A DNA stretch of 64,000 nt from Plasmopara viticola (lineage: Eukaryota; Oomycota; Peronosporomycetes; Peronosporales; Peronosporaceae). The translations under genes were made by a program, and so were the position numbers. This document shows, in pieces, positions 33,386-42,253 of this stretch. The notes beneath the pieces are model-generated. The model did not search any database, was not told the DNA's origin, and worked only from the letters and a program-made list of their open reading frames with translations. The stretch lies in NCBI GenBank assembly GCA_001695595.3, contig MBPM02000028.1, forward strand, positions 682,001-746,000, read 5' to 3'. Within the stretch, counting starts at the first letter, position 1. Each line of letters begins with the position of its first letter.

Positions 33386-33589
33386 ATGGCAAAGTATATT
33401 GGAAAGGAAGACCCAGAAGGAAAGTATTCAATACACCTGGATAAATCAAACGCGCACCCCCTCGTCCGCTCCTCGTTTCTACCCCTAGACACCCTTAGAG
33501 ACAGCGACGATGCACTATATAATATATCAACAGCTGCGCGGCAAAAGGCCGACAGCACATATTGTGTTTTCAAGCGTAACTTTCATTAA
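33386..33589 (+). CDS. Possible 67-residue small protein
   Basis: The frame from the ATG at 33386 reads as a hydrophilic protein (MAKYIGKEDPEGKYSIHLDK at its start) and ends at 33589. A pyrimidine-rich stretch ending GGCAG directly precedes the ATG and could be a splice acceptor, so this may be the last exon of a small gene. The family is unknown and chance is possible. Confidence 0.22.
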   Translation: MAKYIGKEDPEGKYSIHLDKSNAHPLVRSSFLPLDTLRDSDDALYNISTAARQKADSTYCVFKRNFH

Positions 33590-33784
33590 TAGTCTCTGCT
33601 TTTGTGAACACAATTTGGGTCAATTAAAACATACCATTGCTCTTGACGGAATTGCTTCGAGTATTTTAGATAGATAACTCACTCAAAATAGCCCTGATAC
33701 CCTATAAGCTCAAGGAGTGCCAAAAATGTTTTAGGCGGTTTTGTATGAGTAGAGCATGAAGCAACAATGCACAGACGCATTCGA

Positions 33785-33870
33785 GCCATAACTCAGCGAC
33801 AACGATTCTTTTGAAGAGTTGAGACGGCGCGCAGCCACAGATGAAAAAATCAATCTACCTTGATAGACCG
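33785..33870 (+). repeat. Isolated relative of the satellite unit
   Basis: The segment around CTTTTGAAGAGTTGAGACGG followed by CGCGCAGCCACAG matches the core of the 9.8-11.7 kb array in the same base order, here as a single diverged unit. Confidence 0.4.
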
Positions 33871-35136
33871 CCAAGAGCTCCACACGCAATCCATTTGAAC
33901 AGAGTAAATATAATTTAGTCGTGGTCAAAAACTTGTAAATATTTTCGTCACCACATCGCACTAATTTCTCGCTTACTCATTGTTTCGCAACTTACTCTAT
34001 TGTCTTGTTCGTTTGCTTTTAATTGCCTCATCAGTTGCAGAAGCAACTTATTTAAATTATACTTTCTGCGCACACAATTTGCTACTTACTCGAACAGCGA
34101 TATATTGCTTATACCTCAATACGCGTTTCGTAAAGTTCACAAGCGGCATTAGAACGAGAGAAAACCTGATAATGATTGCACCAATTTGTACTACGCTACA
34201 TCGCGGCTCTTTTCCAAGTTGTGATGTTCTACTCTACTTTTGATACGAATGCTGCACGCTTCAAAGTGTTCAAGTTGATGGTAGATACGTGATTGATCTT
34301 GCAAGTGTGTCGTGCGGATCTTACTGAATTGGTAAAAAATGACTTTCGATACACGTTATGGCCTTATGTTGCGCGTACTACTTGAAATAAAATAAAGTCA
34401 TGACTCCACTCAAAATCTCTCAAGCGCTCGAGTGGCTTGTGATTGGCTAAGATCATTGTGACATGATGGCGGATGGTTATTTTCACGTAAAAAAACACTC
34501 GAGGACAGAGACGGAGTGCAAAGGACGTTATACTTACGACGTATGTAAAGGGGGGAGAGCGTTACTCTCGTGACACGAGCATTAGTTACAGCTGCAAACG
34601 ATTAGATTTCGCGCATAGAGCGATAGGCTGCCGAACCCTCATGATCCTATACAAGTCTAAATACAAATGGAAGTAAGGCATTAAATGACAACTTAGGCTA
34701 AAGTCGAGACTTGAGGCATTAAAAATGGGATTGGCTGAACTTGTTCTGCTTGACTAGGGCGTTGAATTAGGTCTTGCTCGCGTTTATATTGCTATCGTAA
34801 GCACGCGTCTGAATAGTACGAGCTGCTCGTGCCGAGACCAAAGCGATACGATGCAAAGCTATTGGAATAAAGACGTAGCAACTTTAATTTAAATTTATTT
34901 TGTGTGTTTAATTCTTTCTAGCTATGTGTGATGTTGCAACAATTTATGCGAGTAGAGAGATGTACGATCTTCTACACGATTTGTAGACATTTAGCGATAT
35001 ACATATGCTCAAATTATACATTGTACACTTATTTACTTACCGTCTGATGTGGCTAGTACAATCGTACTCGCTAAAGCAAAACTCGCTCCTTGGTTCGCTC
35101 ATCAACTTTTCCAGAGCGTGTAACGTAAGGACGAGC

Positions 35137-36225
35137 ATGAAGGCGGGTTTCGCTCCGTCGATAATATGTGGAGCTCTTTGCCTCTCGTACATGTCAGCTG
35201 GTGTGGGGTCGCAAGACTTTGGGACTCTGGGCGACTCAATCGCTGCGGCGACAGAAACTGACGCCACGGAAGGGAAAGCGCCCGTGACTATGGCACCCGA
35301 ACTAATGGACGCAGCCGGTATTGCAGATGGAGCGATTGAAACGCCCGAGAGCGCGAAAACCGGTTTATCCATTTCAGGGACGTCGGTTCCGGATATTCCG
35401 TCGACGATTCCAGCAGAAAAATCGAATGGAGATCCCGACAGCTCAAAAGGAGAGCCAATGTGGGCTTCAGTTCCGTCGAGCACCTCGCCAGCAAGTACGT
35501 CAGAGGACAATACTGACAAGTCGACGGAAACTGAACCACCTCCTACCTCTTCTTCTCAATCGGATACTCAACAGCCGACGGAAGCTCCCAGTAATGACGC
35601 GACCCAAGTTTCTCCGCCCGGACCGAGTACGTCCGAAGACAATACTGACAACTCGACGGAAACTGCACCACCTCCTACCTCTTCTCCTGAATCGGATACT
35701 CAACAGCCGACCGAAGCTCCCAATAATGACGCAACACAAGTTTCTCCGCCCGGACCGAGTACGGATGGGCAGAATCAGTGGTCACAGGCTCCTACTACTC
35801 AAGCAACACAAGTCCCTCCGCCAGGACAGAGCACTGATGGGCAGAATCAGTGGTCACAAGCTCCTACTACCCAAGCACCACCAGCCCCTCAGCCAGGACA
35901 AAACACTGATTGGCAGAATCAGTGGTCACAAGCTACTACAACTCAAGCACCACAAGCGCCTCAGCCAGGACAAAACACTGATTGGCAGAATCAGTGGTCA
36001 CAAGCTACTACAACTCAAGCACCACAAGCCCCTCAGCCTGGACAAAACACCGATTGGCAGAATCAGTGGTCACAAGCTCCTACTAACGGTGGCTTTTGGC
36101 AGGGAAGCTGGGGTTCGACCACGGCACCAAACAATGGAATGAATCCTCCTACATCCGCTGGCATGCCATCGGTACCTTCACCATCCTTTGCACCCAAGTG
36201 CAAGGTTCGTCGCGCGAGGCACTGA
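35137..36225 (+). CDS. Secreted Ser/Thr/Pro-rich tandem-repeat protein
   Basis: The ATG at 35137 gives 362 residues starting with a signal peptide (MKAGFAPSIICGALCLSYMSAGVGS); the longer frame upstream has an unlikely N-terminus. The mature protein is low-complexity. It has an acidic Ser/Ala/Thr-rich segment, then two 44-residue repeats (with EDNTD, STETxPPPTSS and QQPTEAP), then five 24-residue repeats with the core QNQWSQ and the pattern TTQAPxxPxPGQ. A short Gly/Trp/Asn stretch and a basic end (CKVRRARH) follow. There is no GPI signal and only one cysteine in the mature chain. The composition suggests heavy O-glycosylation and a wall or mucin-like role at the cell surface. No enzyme domain is seen and no named family is recognised. 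Confidence 0.75.
   Translation: MKAGFAPSIICGALCLSYMSAGVGSQDFGTLGDSIAAATETDATEGKAPVTMAPELMDAAGIADGAIETPESAKTGLSISGTSVPDIPSTIPAEKSNGDPDSSKGEPMWASVPSSTSPASTSEDNTDKSTETEPPPTSSSQSDTQQPTEAPSNDATQVSPPGPSTSEDNTDNSTETAPPPTSSPESDTQQPTEAPNNDATQVSPPGPSTDGQNQWSQAPTTQATQVPPPGQSTDGQNQWSQAPTTQAPPAPQPGQNTDWQNQWSQATTTQAPQAPQPGQNTDWQNQWSQATTTQAPQAPQPGQNTDWQNQWSQAPTNGGFWQGSWGSTTAPNNGMNPPTSAGMPSVPSPSFAPKCKVRRARH
35494..35757 (+). repeat. Two tandem 132-bp coding repeats
   Basis: Units start at 35494 and 35626. Each encodes 44 residues with the same order of motifs and only a few substitutions. The repeat period is a multiple of three, so copy number can change without breaking the frame. Confidence 0.8.
35758..36090 (+). 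repeat. Five tandem 72-bp coding repeats
   Basis: Units start at 35758, 35830, 35902, 35974 and 36046, the last partial. Units 3 and 4 encode identical 24-residue peptides and differ at only a few bases, so expansion is recent. Confidence 0.85.
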
Positions 36226-37118
36226 GTAGTCGCTTCTGTATAGGTAAATAGCCATTTTGTTGCGTTGAATGAGGGTAACTTGCTGTCAAGGGTATTTACC
36301 ATACTGTAACTTCTGCGGAAATCTCGTAAAATTTGTCAATCGGTTAAAGCAAATACAATTTTGATTCTACTTTGGTTAGCTTGTATGAGCTATCAGGAAT
36401 ACATCCTATAATACCTAATTCTTAATCTTAATTTGCATGCTGTCAGGCGCCATATCTAGGACGCAGAGCTGGTATCAGTCGTAAAAGATGGACACGAAGA
36501 CTCAGTGGGCGTTGCTACCGAATGCCCATCATTATAGACATGATAAAGTTCGACCGACTTTATTCTTTGTATGGATTTCATTTTACAAACCATAGCGTCT
36601 CATCGCGTGTTACGTACTTTTGGCAGACTTAATCTTCTGTTGCATTCAAATAATGTAGACGGCATGCGATGTGTAAAGTTGCGATTGCGAGGACACTGCG
36701 GCCTTTTACCCCAACGAGAACGAGAACCTGATTGTAAAACGAGTCAAGTGAGACGTACCAATAATAATTAAATTGGTTGAGTGAATTAAAGTTCACCAAT
36801 CAAAGTGTTAGCGGTCTTTCAGTTTTAGTGGTATCAGTCAATAAATACTACATGACGACATCATGATGAGAATTGCTACAAAATGACAGCTGTCATTGGT
36901 CACAAAAACCGCGTTCTTTGTTCGGCATTAACGGTCGGCTCAATTAGTAACGAAAAGCTATTGAAGATTTTTAAATGTCCTGAAACCTTGTACAAAACAA
37001 CAACAGGGCTAGATCTTGTGAAACCTAATTGCGCATTTCGTGCCACTATTACCATGTATTTCGAGTAAGCACCAAAGGTGAATCTAGCCACCAGATTATG
37101 TATTGCTGCACGTTCATT
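36226..37118. other. Intergenic spacer
   Basis: 893 bp between the 3' end of the repeat-protein gene and the 3' end of the ankyrin gene. AT-rich; nothing recognisable. Confidence 0.45.
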
Positions 37119-39076
37119 TTAAGTGTGTAAGTGCAACCCTGTGGACATTTTAAGCTTCAACTGCCGACATCTTCGCTGTTTGCGCGCTTTTCGACGTGCC
37201 TCTTCATACTTTGCGGCAGCAGTAGGGTGATCGAGCGATAGCAGCGGGCTCACCATTGGAATTAGGCACAGAGGAAGCTGCTGCCCACATGTAATTCCGA
37301 GAAGATCATGTGTCGCCAAAGAGTATGAGTGCGGCTCATCGCTTTGCTCATCCAGTGTGAATTGCGTCCTTGTACCCACTTGCTGGCACTCCTCAAGCTT
37401 GTTCCACGACGCTTCGCTCGTCATCGTGCTGTAAACGTAAAAGTGCCCATCTTCTGTATGACCTTCGACCCTCAAGTGGTCTCTATCCCCCTTTTCCTTT
37501 AAAGATGCATTGATAAAGGTCCTGTCCTTTTCCAGCTTTTCAAAGGGTACAGTGTACCTCCTCAATGGTACCTTCTGATACTCATTAATTGCGACCGCAC
37601 ACTGAATGTGATGATTGCGTAACGCAACGTGGTACGCGCTCTCCCCGCGTAAATTAATAATGTTTGGATTAGCTGCCGTCTCGAGTAATGCCCGCACGTT
37701 CCCAAGACATCCACATCCAGCCGCGACGTGAAGTGCAGTGTTTCCTTCGCTGCACTGAGCATCGATCCACTGGTCCGTCAACAATTCACACAATAGAAAG
37801 AGCGTTTCTAGCCCAGAACAACAGGCGGCAGCGTAGTGTAGAGCTGTCCACTTATTGTCGTCTCGTTTGTCAAGAATAGCGCCCGCATCACATAATATGC
37901 GCAACATCTGATTCACATAAATATTGTCGAAATATAAAAGATTACAAATTGGCCGACAAGCACTAATAATTACCTTTGCGTCACCAGCATTTGCCGCAGC
38001 ATGAACTGCTGTGACTCCAAGAGCACACGACGCATTCACTTGTATAGTCGAAGCGTTGAGAAGTACTTTGGCCGTCTTCAGATCTCCTGATGCTGCGATT
38101 TGAAGCAGTGGTCTTTCTCCACTAAACAAGCCGTACAAGTGTAAAAATTAAGCTTTACTAAAGCAACAGTTCAAACGTACTCGTAATTTTGATGATTGCA
38201 GTCGAGACCAAAATGGAGCAATTTCGCGACAATAGCTGCTCTCTTGTCCCCAAACTTTCGACAGATGGCCCAATGGACTAAAGTATTGCCATTGTCATCG
38301 CAAAGAGACTGGAGCGGCAAGTCACGGCTTAGTGTTTGCAAGACAGAGTAAAGTGTACATTCCAAAATATCGCTCGCGCTTTGTCGTCTACGAGACGGTA
38401 GCAAAAGTGAAAGGTGGTTGAACATACTCGAAACCGACCAGATATCTGAGCAAGATAATCTAGATTCTAAAACTCCAATCTGTGAACATTGCAAGTATTT
38501 GCCAAGCACTTCCTCCCACTGAAAAGCACCATTTTTTTGACCAGCTAAAGCCACGTCGTCTTCGGGTCGCCATTGGAAGACGACAGAACGGCCATCACTA
38601 GTGAGAAGTTCAAAGCTATGTACTGGCTCCTCTAGCACAGATATCTTTTCAATACCATCAAACGGAATGAAATCTCTTGCCCCCTCCTTCCTGTCGCTCT
38701 CTCGTCTCGGGCGCCACAAAAAACACTTTTGTGGTTCATTTACTTCACACCAGACACGTCGCGCCAGTCCCAGCTTAGCAGCTTTTCGCTCCAAATCCTC
38801 TTGAAGGTCAACTTCTTTTGCACCCGTACAGTGCTGCAAATGCTGGAGCTCAAAGTCATGATTCGAGACCCAGCAAACACCACATTGGTGGCATTTTCGC
38901 GGGTACTCTTGATTTATGGAAATTGCTGAAAAGGTGTTGAAGTGGCTACTTTCAACACGATTGCTACCCTCGGACGGAAACTTCCACAGATAGCAGCCAC
39001 TTGGTACCACACCTACTGGTTGACTGACCTCCTCACGAGCTTCCAACGACGAGGCCACAGTCTCTACTTCCTCCAT
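37119..39076 (-). CDS. Ankyrin-repeat protein with PH-like region and WW-like motif
   Basis: Three exons: 39076-38181, 38121-37974 and 37907-37119, giving about 610 residues. Intron 1 is 38122-38180 (GTACGT...GTTTAG). Intron 2 is 37908-37973 (GTAATT...AATCAG, 66 bp, in frame without a stop); its removal restores a standard ankyrin repeat reading GDAKMLRILCDAGA. The N-terminal part has a C2HC-like cluster (CHQCGVCW ... HLQHC) and a PH-like region (RRVWCEVNEPQKCFLWRP ... HSFELLTSDGRSVVFQWR). About six ankyrin repeats follow, with TLVHWAI, PLLQIAASGD, TAVHAAANAGD, TALHYAAA, TALHVAAGCG and SAYHVALRN. After them GHFYVYSTMTSEASWNKLE resembles a WW motif. A cytoplasmic adaptor or scaffold is likely; partners are unknown. 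It lies 88 bp downstream of the PA/isochorismatase gene on the same strand. Confidence 0.78.
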
Positions 39077-39164
39077 CGAAGCAAGAGATTAAAGTAGAAC
39101 ATTTATCGTTTTTAGGCCATTGATAATTTTACATGCTCGTTAATTTTAGCACACACTAAGTGTT

Positions 39165-40603
39165 CTACTTTAAAGCAAAAGACTGTAATTTGTCAACAAA
39201 CTCGGCGGCTTGTAGGATTTGCGCACCTTGTTGAGCTAACTCCTCCAACATTAAAGCATTTGTCGACTCTCTTCGACAAGAGTCTTTATAGGATAAAAGA
39301 GCGTCTTTCAACACTGTGACGTGGTAGCCTCGGTCCAGTGCAGTGCGTACACAAGCCTCGACACTTTGAAGAGCTGAAATGCCCACAACTACAAGGTGTT
39401 TGACCCTTAAATTTTGCAAGAGAAAGTCAAAATTCGTGGCCGTGAATACACTACAGAGCAAGCAAAAATGTCATTTGCAGAGTAAAACGTAAAAAAGAGA
39501 AAAAGGTACTGGACATACTTGACTCCTGTGCGTGGCAACACAATGTCACTGTCGCGAGGTTTTATCCGTGTCGGCATCTGCGCTCCGTCGCTACGTTTGG
39601 GTACATATATGCCCGCGTGCTTGTGAAGTTGGGATCGTTCGCGACCATCGCAGGTCGCACTCTCCACCACAGAATAGACAATTTCCATGTTTTTACGTTC
39701 GCGACAAGCAAAGAGCACGTCTTGAACGGTCGGAATTAATTTAGTATCGATGCAAGCGTAATATGCAGGGTCACTAACGCGGGGGAATTGCTTCCTGCTC
39801 ACTACGTCGAGAACATCCTCTTTGACATTATTAGCGTGTGGCAACGTGAAGTAATTTTGCACATCCAAGACAAGCACAGCTGTCGTAGCCATTGGACACC
39901 AGTGCAAATTTGTCGATGTTGCAGTCTGGTCTTGGTGGTTACCCTCTTGACTTGGCTCGAGAAGTTGGTTATCGATTGAGTTGCTCGTGTCCGACGTGTT
40001 ATTGCTAAAACCTACGGCTTTGGTCAACTTTGGGGTATCCAACCGGTTACGCAACAAAGTTGCCGCCTCTTGTTGCTGTCGCTCGCGGATTTCCTCCCCA
40101 TGCCACCTCGGTTGCTTATGTTGCTCCTGTTGCGCCAATACTTGCGACGCAATTTCTGCACCAAGAAATCGAATTGTCACGTACAAGTCTGTGTGATCTA
40201 AATCCGCGTGACGAATCTGTGCAAAGATTCTAAGCGACAGAGCTCTTGACAGCATCATTGCAGGAATTGTCACTTGCGCCAACATTTTATTAGGACAGTG
40301 GCCGCCATCCATCACAAACGCTTCGCCCTTCCCGACCCCAATATTATTGGCCACTAACACGGCCACTGCGCCCGCTTGTTGCGCATGCCACACTTTCGTG
40401 ACAAAATTGCACATGCCTCGTTGTACTACAGCAATTGTCCCACTTACTGCCAATGCATTGTACAGTGGCGTATGAGCAGTTACGGGCTGGCCTACAATAG
40501 CGTGTGCATAAATGTCCTGACCTGTCCGTACGCTGTTCAGGCCAAAATCCGCCAGTGGACAGTATACGAGTTCACCATCGAGCTCAAGAAATGGCCAAAA
40601 CAT
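39165..40603 (-). CDS. Fusion of PA domain and isochorismatase-like hydrolase
   Basis: Two exons, 40603-39519 and 39450-39165, with a 68-bp intron (39451-39518, GTATGT...CTGTAG) give about 456 residues. The first ATG of the frame is at 40603; the frame is open upstream without an ATG, so a further 5' exon is possible. The N-terminal half is a protease-associated (PA) domain: GTIAVVQRGMCNFVTKVWHAQQAGAVAVLVANN, then VTIPAMMLSR. After a Gln/Asn-rich linker an isochorismatase/cysteine-hydrolase fold follows: TTAVLVLDVQNYF with the usual Asp, and LVVVGISALQSVEACVRTALDRGYHVTVL with the nucleophile Cys. The family Lys (normally LPKTxxS) appears as Arg in VLPRTG, so activity may differ. PA domains usually sit in secreted or luminal proteins, but no clear signal peptide is seen. 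The substrate is unknown. Confidence 0.75.
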
Positions 40604-40718
40604 GAACAATGTTGCAACAGTGGCAATATATCCAAAAGATTTTTGCCAAACGGTCGCAACCTCTGTCCAAGGGGCGCGCAACCAGATACACAATCTCAAG
40701 CCACACAATTCATTTCTA
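40604..40718. promoter_or_regulatory. Short divergent promoter region
   Basis: Only 115 bp separate the ATGs of the PA/isochorismatase gene (minus) and the Myb-like gene (plus). The minus-strand frame is open throughout, so upstream coding sequence of that gene may overlap it. No TATA or CCAAT box is evident. Confidence 0.3.
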
Positions 40719-41325
40719 ATGAGTGAATTTCTATCGTCTCCGCAAGCCTCCGACTATTTGCCGACCATTTCGCCGACCCAAGCGCCATGGACGCCTCAGG
40801 AGCTGCAGACTCTACACGTTGGTCTCACGCAATTCCCAACCGATCAATACGACAATGTCACGCGTTATATCAAAATTGCTGCCACGTTGCCACGCAAATG
40901 TGTACGTGATGTCGCTTACAAGGTCAAGGCATTAGGATATACAGGAGGCCATCTCGTTGCCACAAAGCGCATGAAGATTAAACCATACAAAGACCCTCTT
41001 CACCCATCGGCCGAACTTTTAGAAACGCGGCTCGCGGCGCTGTTGCAGGACAATGTGCTCGCACTTAATACGATGCGCACAAATCTACTAAACGGAAAAG
41101 TCCACGATCGGGCGCAGATGCGAAACTTTCGAACCAATTGCGACACTGTGCTCTCTGCGTACGTGCTCATTAAGAAAAAAGGTCAATGCTTGTCCTGTCT
41201 CATGTGTCTCTACTTTCTTTGTTAGGCTGGGCGACATTTGCACGTCGATTCCGCCGTTGCCACTGCAACTTGACACCTCTCTCTTAGAGAACGAGCAAGA
41301 AGAGTACAACACAAAAACGTCGTAA
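40719..41325 (+). CDS. Myb/SANT-like DNA-binding protein
   Basis: Two exons, 40719-41158 and 41226-41325, with a 67-bp intron (GTACGT...GTTAG), encode 179 residues. The other GT at 41182 gives the wrong frame; the 41159 donor joins VLSA to LGDICTSIPPLPLQLD, which fits related plant proteins. The N-terminal domain (about 20-75) has Myb/SANT features: WTPQELQTLHVGL, RYIKIAATLPRKCVRDVAYKVKAL. A basic stretch (TKRMKIKPYK) and a helical region (ARLAALLQDNVLALNTMRTNL) follow. Plant and protist relatives are small single-Myb nuclear proteins of poorly known role. Its start is close to the divergent PA gene, and its stop lies 31 bp from the stop of the convergent GPKOW gene. Confidence 0.75.
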
Positions 41326-41356
41326 ATCCAATGGCAACAACACTCTATGTTAATCA

Positions 41357-42253
41357 TTACTCGTGTCTGCGACTGTGTTTCTCCCGTCGACGTTCTCGCT
41401 CTCCCTCGTGTCTTCGTTCTCGACTGCGACTCCGCTTTGGGCGGTCAGAGTGCCGTCGTCGGTCTCTGTCCGGCGATCGCGTGCCGTGTCGATCAGAGTG
41501 TTTGTCGTTTCGTACCTCTATCACTTGCTTTTTCCTCTTTTGCTTTTTCTCCTCTCCTGGCAAAGTGGGTCGTTTTTTAGCCCCTAACCCCAGCAATTTG
41601 TGTCGAGGTTGCAAAGTAGTACCCATATCGTCCGACTCCACGTCGCCAGTCCAGCCCATTCCACGTAAGAGCGCCGCTCCAAACGCTTCGACAGGCACAG
41701 ACTCGTACACATCGCTGTGCACATCCGGAGCTTCGGGCCGCAATGCCACATCGTGACGATATTTCTCTGCAACATCCTCCAACGCGTCAAGGCCCGGTAC
41801 GGCGTTTTGCTGCAAAATAGGCCCTTTTGATTCAGTCTTTTGCAACTGCGTATTACTCCTATCTTGAAACAATTTCAAGCGCTTGTTCTCTCTTTCAATG
41901 GGAATCACGAGGTCTCGATGACTCACATCCGTTGTTGCGCGTGCTTGTGTCTCGGCCAGAATTTGGGCTGCTGCTTGCTCGTCCGTCGAGTTGCCCAATT
42001 TACCATTTGATTCAGGTATTTTGCCCTTTTTGGGATGTTTTGGGACTTCGTTCCAAGAATTCGTTGCCAATAAGGGAATGACTAGTGGTTTTTTACCGTC
42101 CTCTGTGAGCGCTACTGGCGCGGTAGAATCAAAAGTAGTGACAAAGACCTTTGAAGGTGCCTGAGAAGTTGGGGGAGTGCAGTCTGTAAAGCCCGCGGAT
42201 GCCTCTATTGCCTTCTTCTTGCCTTTCTTAAGCGTGAAGCCGCCCAACTTCAT
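41357..42253 (-). CDS. GPKOW/Spp2-like G-patch splicing factor
   Basis: The 298-residue protein starts MKLGGFTLKKGKKK, and at about residues 185-225 has YESVPVEAFGAALLRGMGW followed by HKLLGLGAKKRP. This is the Spp2/GPKOW-type G-patch region, whose VPVExxGxAxLRGMGW motif is diagnostic. Spp2 and GPKOW bind and activate the DEAH helicase Prp2/DHX16 before the first step of pre-mRNA splicing. The early block FVTTFD also recurs in the family. Unlike human GPKOW no KOW domain is evident, so it is closer to yeast Spp2 in layout. The C-terminal 60 residues are Arg/Asp/Ser/His-rich (RS-like), common in splicing factors. No intron is required. Confidence 0.85.
   Translation of the reverse strand: MKLGGFTLKKGKKKAIEASAGFTDCTPPTSQAPSKVFVTTFDSTAPVALTEDGKKPLVIPLLATNSWNEVPKHPKKGKIPESNGKLGNSTDEQAAAQILAETQARATTDVSHRDLVIPIERENKRLKLFQDRSNTQLQKTESKGPILQQNAVPGLDALEDVAEKYRHDVALRPEAPDVHSDVYESVPVEAFGAALLRGMGWTGDVESDDMGTTLQPRHKLLGLGAKKRPTLPGEEKKQKRKKQVIEVRNDKHSDRHGTRSPDRDRRRHSDRPKRSRSRERRHEGERERRREKHSRRHE

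Larger units (their letters stand above)
32446..35136. other. Spacer between PI4-kinase and repeat-protein genes
   Basis: 2.7 kb without a firm gene. It holds two doubtful small reading frames (33067-33174 and 33386-33589), one lone relative of the satellite motif (33785-33870), and an 8-bp inverted repeat AACCTGCG/CGCAGGTT at 33207-33214 and 33241-33248. GCTCATCAACTTTTCCA at 35096-35112 is an initiator-like sequence just upstream of the next gene. Confidence 0.45.

Noticed and set aside
34459..34609. Possible solo LTR starting TGTGACATGATGGCGG and ending GTTACA
   Set aside because: Ends look LTR-like, but no matching target-site duplication, second copy or primer-binding site was found.
41182..41225. 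Donor at 41182 for the Myb-like gene intron
   Set aside because: It joins to the wrong frame and loses the PPLPLQLD segment; the GTACGT donor at 41159 fits in phase and in homology.
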